A stretch of DNA of 19,085 nt from Pullilachnospira_A gallistercoris. Lineage in GTDB: Bacteria; Bacillota; Clostridia; Lachnospirales; Lachnospiraceae. Under the pieces are notes generated by a model. That model was given only the letters and a program-made list of their open reading frames with translations, searched no databases and had not been told where the DNA came from. How positions within the stretch are numbered: position 1 is the stretch's first letter; the number at the start of each line of letters is the position of its first letter. The DNA lies in the NCBI GenBank assembly GCA_018712125.1, contig DVHM01000045.1, forward strand, positions 1 through 19,085, given 5' to 3'. This document shows, in pieces, positions 13,723 through 19,085 of this stretch. The translations under genes were made by a program, and so were the position numbers.

Positions 13723-15600
13723 TTATTCTTCCGGCTGTGACGTATACTTCATCTGGGCGCCGTATGCTCTGGACAGCAGTCCCCGGATCCGATAAACATC
13801 ATCCGTCTCCGACTCAGCCAGGCCGATTTCATACTCGATCCGGGCATCCTGCAGGATATCCCTCTTATCCACAGACACACGGAAATGCTCCAGCATATAT
13901 TCCATATCGGAACGGTCTGTCTTTTCCACCACTGCGATAAAATGTGCGTTTCCATTGTACACCAGGATATCCTTCGTCTTTCCGAACTCCGCCTTCCACT
14001 GCTCTCCAAAGAATCGTATCAGACGGTCTCCCTCGTCCCTTCCGTATTTCTGGTTGATCTCCACCTGATTGCAGATATTGACTGTAGCCAGCGCAGTTCC
14101 CTTATTCAAAAGTTTTTTGCTGTTGCTGCTCAGGTACACGTCAAAGGAAGCTCGGTTCTTCAGTCCGGTCATATGATCGGTGTAGAACACATATTGAACG
14201 ATATCGTCCATCCTGCCGATGAGGATTGCTCCACAGCAGCAGACAATCAGAAGGAAAACTGCTGCGATTGCTGTATACAGCTTCACATTCAGGCCCTCCT
14301 CCACTGAAACCGTGGAGAGTACCGATATGTTTGAAGCTCCCACGTACTCGTTGTACTCTTCATTTGTCTCATCCACCTGCTGATATACCTCCTGCAGGGA
14401 AGCTACCAGCTCCGTGATTCCCTCTGACACTTCCTGTGCTTTCTGCCCGTAAGACGCGTTCGTCCGCTGGGCGCAGGTCTCATTCGTCGCCGCGCAGGCG
14501 CCTCCATCCGCTCCGCTGCATTGGCTGAACACGCCGATGATGTAATTGCAATACGCCGCGTCGATCAGTGCGAATTCCTTGCTCTCATTGTGATCCCGCC
14601 AGCTGTAAATCAGTTTGTCATAAGTAACCGTCTGATCTCCTTCTCCGATCACTTCGCCGTAGGTATCCACCAAATTCTTTTCATAAATGTCATCCAGGAT
14701 ATATTCGTATGTGATGTTGGTATTGCCGGATTCCCGCATCTTTTCCACATAGGCGTTGATCAATGTTACCACATCCTGTATCTTCTCCTGCTCCGAGCCG
14801 TTGGAAATCTGGTAATTGTTGATCCTCTCCCGATAATTGGAAAGCAGCAGGTTTTTATCCTTCGTTATCTGGTACTCCAAAATATCCGAATACAACTTGG
14901 GGACGTTTACCGACTGAATATAGTAAAATTCACTGGCCAGATCAGAGAAAGATTTTCCCGTGGACGTGGCCCGGTAATAGGGATCGTTGGTTCCTCGATC
15001 ATTCAGTGTCTCCACTGTTTCACTGATGTTATCCTCGATAATTTCCATCATCTCGATATAATCATAATTTTCATTTTCCAGATTTTGCAGAGCGTTTACG
15101 GTGGAACTGGTATTGATGTACTCCTCGGAATACTCAGCAAAATAAACGTCCAACACCTCGTCCAGCACTTCCCGGGCAAAACTCTCCCCCTCATCATACT
15201 GGGCGGTAAAAGAGATGATAAAAACGGTAGGCTCATAGGTGTATTCCTCCCCGTTTTCAATGGCAGCGTCCTTGGCCGCCTGCTCGTCCTCATCCACCAC
15301 TTCCGTCACACTGAGTCTGGAGATCAGGTCATCCACAGAATAGGAGTCCTCTCCCAGAGACAGGTTCTCCAATACCTTCGACATGATCGCCGATGATTTG
15401 ATCTCATCCACGTTCAGCTCTGTCCCTAAAGGTGTCAGGCCTTCATCCGCTCCTTCATGATTGAACTGGATTACCGCGGAAGCCACATAGGTCTGCCTGG
15501 TAGAAAGGAAAAGATAAACACCGATAGTCAACGCGACGCAGAGCAGCACGATCCACGGAAGCCATTTTTTAATGTAACGTGATATCTGAAATTCCCGCAT
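13723..15600 (-). CDS. Wzz-like chain-length protein fused to a degenerate GGDEF domain
   Basis: Polysaccharide co-polymerase-like protein of 625 residues. TM1 is at about 15-33, a large extracytoplasmic region spans about 34-440, TM2 is at about 442-463, and a cytoplasmic GGDEF-like domain follows (about 473-615). The domain opens with DHMTGLKNRASFD (canonical DxLTGLxNRxxF) and keeps NQKYGRDEGDRLIRFFGE, matching the NDxYGHxxGD helix. The active-site loop is YNGNAHF (548-554) instead of RxGGDEF, so diguanylate cyclase activity is not expected. At the inhibitory-site position the sequence is KTKD (541-544), a conservative change from RxxD, so c-di-GMP or another nucleotide might still bind. 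The outer domain resembles that of the protein encoded just upstream (GL-x3-GT-x2-N-x2-EI-x4-VLE), and contains four cysteines between 351 and 376. It lies 3 bases after its paralogue and 19 before the polymerase, so it probably controls polymer length. Confidence 0.83.
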   Translation of the reverse strand: MREFQISRYIKKWLPWIVLLCVALTIGVYLFLSTRQTYVASAVIQFNHEGADEGLTPLGTELNVDEIKSSAIMSKVLENLSLGEDSYSVDDLISRLSVTEVVDEDEQAAKDAAIENGEEYTYEPTVFIISFTAQYDEGESFAREVLDEVLDVYFAEYSEEYINTSSTVNALQNLENENYDYIEMMEIIEDNISETVETLNDRGTNDPYYRATSTGKSFSDLASEFYYIQSVNVPKLYSDILEYQITKDKNLLLSNYRERINNYQISNGSEQEKIQDVVTLINAYVEKMRESGNTNITYEYILDDIYEKNLVDTYGEVIGEGDQTVTYDKLIYSWRDHNESKEFALIDAAYCNYIIGVFSQCSGADGGACAATNETCAQRTNASYGQKAQEVSEGITELVASLQEVYQQVDETNEEYNEYVGASNISVLSTVSVEEGLNVKLYTAIAAVFLLIVCCCGAILIGRMDDIVQYVFYTDHMTGLKNRASFDVYLSSNSKKLLNKGTALATVNICNQVEINQKYGRDEGDRLIRFFGEQWKAEFGKTKDILVYNGNAHFIAVVEKTDRSDMEYMLEHFRVSVDKRDILQDARIEYEIGLAESETDDVYRIRGLLSRAYGAQMKYTSQPEE

Positions 15601-15603
15601 ATT

Positions 15604-16971
15604 CTACCTTTCCTTTCTCTCATGCCCAACAAACTGACAGAACAGAAAATCCGCCGCCAGATAGAAAAACACAAAAAGTCCTGCTGCCAGGATGAGATAT
15701 TTCGCAAAGAAACTTCCCTCCACTGTGACGGAAACACACTTGTTCATCCTGGTCTCCGAATATTCCTGTCCTGCCAGCGTCGCCTCTTTCGCAATGTTCA
15801 TGATCTCCGAACTGATCGTACTGATCATATCATCTACGTAAGCGTTCTGTCCGCTGCTTCCGCTGGCGCTGTATGACTGGATCACGGAACGATTGGTCTC
15901 CATTTCCTTGGAGTAATCCGCCGCCTGCTGGCTGTACTGTTCCGCCTCAATGGACAGCTGATCGATACCCACTTTTGTGCGCCCCATATAGTATTCGCCC
16001 TCGGTATCCCAGGTGGGCACCAGAACAATCCTGGTCATCTCCTCCGCGTACAGCTGGATTGCGTCCGTCCGCACATTAAACCCAGCCAGAGCTTTCTGCT
16101 GTTCATAATCCATACGGGTATTGTCATATTCCAGCCTTCCGATGTATCCGGCAGCATCCTTGGAGATCCCCTGATCCAGAATATACGCTTTCAGATTGTC
16201 CTGAATCTGTACCTGTCCCACATTTTCACATTTTGCCGCCAGGGAATAGAATGTCTCCCCGTTGGACGCGGTAAAACTGGCATTGGCATCCGCCAGTCCA
16301 TACATATAATTCTGAATTACAGCCACCTGGTTTGACAGATAGTCCACAATGTCCAGATAATCCAGATCCGCGAAATCCTCCTCCGGCGTGATATTGATAT
16401 CCAGGGATTCAAAGTTGTCCGCATACCTCTCGATATAATATTCTTTGTAGGCGAATCCGATCAGACGCACCAGGCTTTCCGCATCTATATTCAGAGCCCG
16501 GTTTCCACGGTACGTCACGCGAAATTCCGTGGAAATATGATAATCTTCCTCCGTCTCTGTACCCCCTTCCACCACAGGCTCCACAGTCAGGCAACTCTGC
16601 AGCCCCTTGGCGGTAATGCCCTCCACAGCGCCTTTTTCGATTACCCGCTCCAACACGTCCTCGCAGATGATCTCATTCATGTTGTACCTGGTTCCGTTTG
16701 CGTTTAATCCCTGATATGCTTCCGCGTAATTCAAGGTAATTACCACACTGGCTCTCCGATTATCATACACAAAATAAAAAGCGGTAAAGACCAGTACAAA
16801 GGCCAGCGATACCAGAAGCAGCCATGTCCGGATTTTTGGCAGTCTGCATACCTCTTTCTTGATTACTTCCCAGGAAAGCTGTTCCTGCTTCTGATACATT
16901 CTGATAAATGCCACAGCCCCCACGACAACAACGATCAGGACGAACAGAAGAAAAATTTTATTTGGTGACAT
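15604..16971 (-). CDS. Wzz-like chain-length/co-polymerase protein, paralogue of the next gene
   Basis: Membrane protein of 455 residues with three predicted transmembrane segments (about 6-24, 49-68, 423-445) and a large extracytoplasmic domain (about 70-420) rich in acidic residues and helices, the layout of Wzz-type co-polymerases with one extra N-terminal helix. The start of the outer domain (VVITLNYAEAYQGLNANGTR) and the following NMNEIICEDVLERVIE align with the neighbouring 625-residue protein, as do the later FYSLAAKC and KAYILDQGISKD regions. Unlike the neighbour it ends just after its last membrane helix with a short basic tail (GHERKER), so no GGDEF domain. No kinase domain or Tyr-rich tail is present. 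The two proteins probably form a mixed complex around the Wzy polymerase. The start is supported by AAAGGAG. Recognition is by topology and context more than by motif. Confidence 0.75.
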   Translation of the reverse strand: MSPNKIFLLFVLIVVVVGAVAFIRMYQKQEQLSWEVIKKEVCRLPKIRTWLLLVSLAFVLVFTAFYFVYDNRRASVVITLNYAEAYQGLNANGTRYNMNEIICEDVLERVIEKGAVEGITAKGLQSCLTVEPVVEGGTETEEDYHISTEFRVTYRGNRALNIDAESLVRLIGFAYKEYYIERYADNFESLDINITPEEDFADLDYLDIVDYLSNQVAVIQNYMYGLADANASFTASNGETFYSLAAKCENVGQVQIQDNLKAYILDQGISKDAAGYIGRLEYDNTRMDYEQQKALAGFNVRTDAIQLYAEEMTRIVLVPTWDTEGEYYMGRTKVGIDQLSIEAEQYSQQAADYSKEMETNRSVIQSYSASGSSGQNAYVDDMISTISSEIMNIAKEATLAGQEYSETRMNKCVSVTVEGSFFAKYLILAAGLFVFFYLAADFLFCQFVGHERKER

Positions 16972-17011
16972 ACGCTATCTCCTTTCCCTCACAACTCCCC
17001 TTCGCCTGATG

Positions 17012-18334
17012 TCAGTAACGATTGACATCTACCACAACCAGTTCCGGTTGATTGTTGATCCGCAAAAAATCTCCTTTCGACATCCCGTTGCTGATGATCA
17101 ACGGTCTTCCTTCCACATCATATTGGCCGGAGATCATATGATCGTTTTTCCCGAATTCCGGCAGAAACCCGTACTGATACTCATACAGGCCACCGATGTA
17201 GGGCAGGCGTATCTCTCCGCCATGGGTATGCCCGGCCAGAGACAGATCCGCCCAACTGTCGCCGTCCCACGTTTCAAAGATATAGGGTTCGTGGGATAAA
17301 AGCAATTTAAAATGATCGGTATTTTCATACCGGAATTCTGTATAGCTGTCCTCCGCATACTGCCAGAACGCGTAGGCGTTTCCTGTCAGCACACCGTAAA
17401 TGTCCACCTGGCTTCGACCGATCTGTACCGTCTCGTACTGATTCCACAGCACATACACCCCAAGATCCTCCAGAGAATCCTTCAGATCATCCTCCATATC
17501 CCAGAAGCCCTCGGAGCTCCGGTTGTCCTCATCACACCCCAGCAGCTCGTCGATTTCTTCGATCGACATATCGTTGAGGTCAAAGGAAGCCATCGTCTCA
17601 TGGTTGCCCCAGACATAATATACAGGCGCCAGATCCACCAGCTGTTCACACAGATTCAACGCCACCGTATCATCGTCGCCGGACTCGTCAATAATATCTC
17701 CGGTAAGTACAATCAGATCCGGTTTCAGTTCCTCCATTCGACTTACCAGATCTTCATTATGTTCCCCGTACGAGGAATCGTGCAGATCGGAGATCTGAAT
17801 AATCCGCATATTCTCGCTGATCTTTCCGGATCCCACCTGGTAATAAGTCTCCTTAAAATCCCGGTTCCTTACCGCATTGCCTATAACAACCACTACCGCT
17901 GTTACCAGGCACAGGATCAAAATTCCCGCCAGCACATGGAGCACCCCGGAAAATCTGTTCTTCTTCTCTGAGACGGTTTCTCCGTATCCTCCCGGTTTCC
18001 ACGGATGTCCTGAGACATCTTCCACTTCCGACAGACGCCTGTCTCCTCTCCGTATCTTTTTCTTTCCCTGGTACAGTTCCACCTTCAGCTCATGCCCTGC
18101 GGCCCATGTGAGACACTGTGTCAGTTTATCCAGATACCTGCCCTTAAAATTTTCCAGATCCAGATTTCCGTCATATCGGATGACCGCCCTGTCAGCGTCC
18201 AGTTCCTCCAGCGTGAAATGTTCGATCCAATTTCTCATCACACGCTCGGAAAAGACCTTACTCATCCTGCGGCAGGCGACATCCCAGATAATCTGACCTG
18301 CTGCGCCGCCTCCCGTTTTCGTGTCTTTCCTCAT
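17012..18334 (-). CDS. Membrane metallophosphoesterase with DnaA-N-like cytoplasmic domain
   Basis: Protein of 440 residues in three parts. Residues 16-90 align without gaps to the N-terminal domain of DnaA: IWDVACRRMSK, RNWIEHFTLEEL, then FKGRYLDKLTQCL and GHELKVELY. A linker with one transmembrane segment (about 131-153) follows, then a calcineurin-like phosphoesterase (about 175-440) of the YkuE/YaeI-like type. Its metal ligands are all present: SDLHDS (Asp183, His185), TGDIIDE (Asp213), GNHE (Asn244, His245), SHEP (His348) and GHTHGG (His369, His371). The catalytic domain should lie outside the membrane. Possible substrates are undecaprenyl-linked or other lipid phosphates; this is inference. 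The start at 18334 follows AGGAGG and overlaps the upstream GT4 stop (ATGA). The DnaA-like part lacks the AAA+ and DNA-binding domains, so it is not a replication initiator. Confidence 0.85.
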   Translation of the reverse strand: MRKDTKTGGGAAGQIIWDVACRRMSKVFSERVMRNWIEHFTLEELDADRAVIRYDGNLDLENFKGRYLDKLTQCLTWAAGHELKVELYQGKKKIRRGDRRLSEVEDVSGHPWKPGGYGETVSEKKNRFSGVLHVLAGILILCLVTAVVVVIGNAVRNRDFKETYYQVGSGKISENMRIIQISDLHDSSYGEHNEDLVSRMEELKPDLIVLTGDIIDESGDDDTVALNLCEQLVDLAPVYYVWGNHETMASFDLNDMSIEEIDELLGCDEDNRSSEGFWDMEDDLKDSLEDLGVYVLWNQYETVQIGRSQVDIYGVLTGNAYAFWQYAEDSYTEFRYENTDHFKLLLSHEPYIFETWDGDSWADLSLAGHTHGGEIRLPYIGGLYEYQYGFLPEFGKNDHMISGQYDVEGRPLIISNGMSKGDFLRINNQPELVVVDVNRY

Positions 18335-19085
18335 CCCTTAAGCCTCCTGTAGTTTCCCAAAATATCTATATAGAGTCTCTCCAGCTTCGCCACACTGGCC
18401 TCCAGTGAGAACTCTTCTGTGATCAAATCATAACTCCTCCTGCTGATTTTCTGACGCACTTCTTTATCTGAGAGCAGTCTCAAAATCGCAGTCTCCAATC
18501 CCTCTATATCCCCTGGCTCCAACAGAAATCCTGTCTCGCCGTCTCGAATTACTTCCGGAATGGAAGCGATACGAGTGCTGATGTTGGGGATCCCCATGCC
18601 CATAGTTTCCAAAATGCTCATGGGCAACCCCTCCCGATAGGAGGGAAGCACGTGGATCGCGGCATCCTTCAGACACGCTTGAAGTTCTCTGCCACTGATC
18701 CACCCCACATGGGCGATCATATCTTCGATGTGAAGTTCTGCGGCAAGCCGCCTCGCCTTCTGGGTTTCCCCGTCGCCGCACAGCCAAAGCTCTGTATCCC
18801 GGGGAAGTCGATCCCTTATCTGTGCCACTGCAGTCAACAGATCATAAGAACCTTTTCTCTCTCCGATCCTCCCCAACATAACAATCCTCGGTTTGTCTCC
18901 CCGGTAACAATACTGCTTATCCGTGGAAACCGCATTGTGCAATATCTCAACCTCCGCCCGGACCGCTTTTTCCAGAAGCTTCTTCTTCAAAAAATCTGAA
19001 AGCACCAGATTCGTGTCCGCCGCCTCCAGGATCTCTTTTACATACTCCTTCTGTCTGTCACTCAGTCCGGCATAGAATTCTTCAA
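18331..19085 (-). CDS. GT4-family glycosyltransferase (partial, N-terminus beyond window)
   Basis: The C-terminal 250 residues of a GT-B fold retaining glycosyltransferase; the frame is open to the right edge, so the N-terminal acceptor domain is missing. The donor-binding half is complete: IVMLGRIGERKGSYDLLTAV, LWLCGDGE, and the EX7E region YREGLPMSILETMGMGIPNI followed by IPEVIRDGETGFLLEPGD. It probably adds an early sugar of the repeat unit, using a nucleotide-sugar donor. A GTG at 19003-19005 is an internal codon, not the start, because homology and open frame continue upstream (EEFYAGLSDRQKEYVKEI). Its stop overlaps the start of the metallophosphoesterase gene by 4 bases, showing that the operon continues to the right. 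Confidence 0.93.
   Translation of the reverse strand, partial: EEFYAGLSDRQKEYVKEILEAADTNLVLSDFLKKKLLEKAVRAEVEILHNAVSTDKQYCYRGDKPRIVMLGRIGERKGSYDLLTAVAQIRDRLPRDTELWLCGDGETQKARRLAAELHIEDMIAHVGWISGRELQACLKDAAIHVLPSYREGLPMSILETMGMGIPNISTRIASIPEVIRDGETGFLLEPGDIEGLETAILRLLSDKEVRQKISRRSYDLITEEFSLEASVAKLERLYIDILGNYRRLKG

Noticed and set aside
12870..13940. Plus-strand open frame of 356 codons
   Set aside because: It is antisense to the Wzy polymerase and the start of the GGDEF-fused gene; low-complexity, polar and without a recognisable domain.
17012..18334. Metallophosphoesterase gene as a DnaA replication initiator or origin marker
   Set aside because: Only the N-terminal interaction domain is DnaA-like. 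The AAA+ ATPase and DNA-binding domains are absent and no DnaA-box cluster was noticed nearby.

Overview
The window looks like chromosomal DNA of a Gram-positive anaerobe of the Clostridia, most likely a Lachnospiraceae-type gut Firmicute. This rests on strong AGGAGG-type ribosome binding sites, moderate GC, a Firmicutes-style TreR with a trehalose PTS transporter, and a Wzx/Wzy exopolysaccharide locus with no LPS genes. The genus cannot be named from the sequence alone.

Left edge (1-1930): the N-terminal two thirds of a trehalose-type PTS EIIBC permease (minus strand, cut by the window edge) is divergent from a TreR-type GntR/UTRA repressor (plus strand). Three near-identical palindromes based on TTGTTTAAACAA lie between them. 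Two overlap the predicted permease promoter and one lies just after the predicted treR promoter. A short hairpin at 1902-1930 separates treR from the convergent operon to its right.

The rest (1932-19085) is one long minus-strand operon for a surface polysaccharide. It is transcribed from right to left and begins beyond the right edge. Most junctions overlap or are under 50 bases; the exception is a 111-base gap at 10141-10251. In transcription order it encodes: a GT4 glycosyltransferase (partial); a membrane metallophosphoesterase with a DnaA-N-like cytoplasmic domain; two paralogous Wzz-like chain-length proteins, the second carrying a degenerate GGDEF domain; a Wzy polymerase; two tandem GT2 glycosyltransferases; a left-handed beta-helix O-acetyltransferase; a Wzx flippase; a membrane acyltransferase; an acyl carrier protein; an AMP-forming acyl ligase; a membrane-anchored serine hydrolase; an OafA-like acyltransferase; and a final GT2.

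Taken together, the glycosyltransferases build a lipid-linked repeat unit, Wzx flips it, Wzy polymerises it and the Wzz pair sets chain length. A ligase, carrier protein and membrane acyltransferase set resembles the logic of the Dlt system and probably adds an activated acyl group to the glycan. The three most notable points are this carrier-protein acylation module, the Wzz-degenerate GGDEF fusion (a possible nucleotide-sensing switch on chain length), and the DnaA-N-like domain fused to a membrane phosphoesterase. No initiating sugar-phosphate transferase and no BY-type tyrosine kinase or phosphatase lies in the window; they may lie upstream, beyond the right edge. No RNA genes, insertion sequences or CRISPR arrays were seen.
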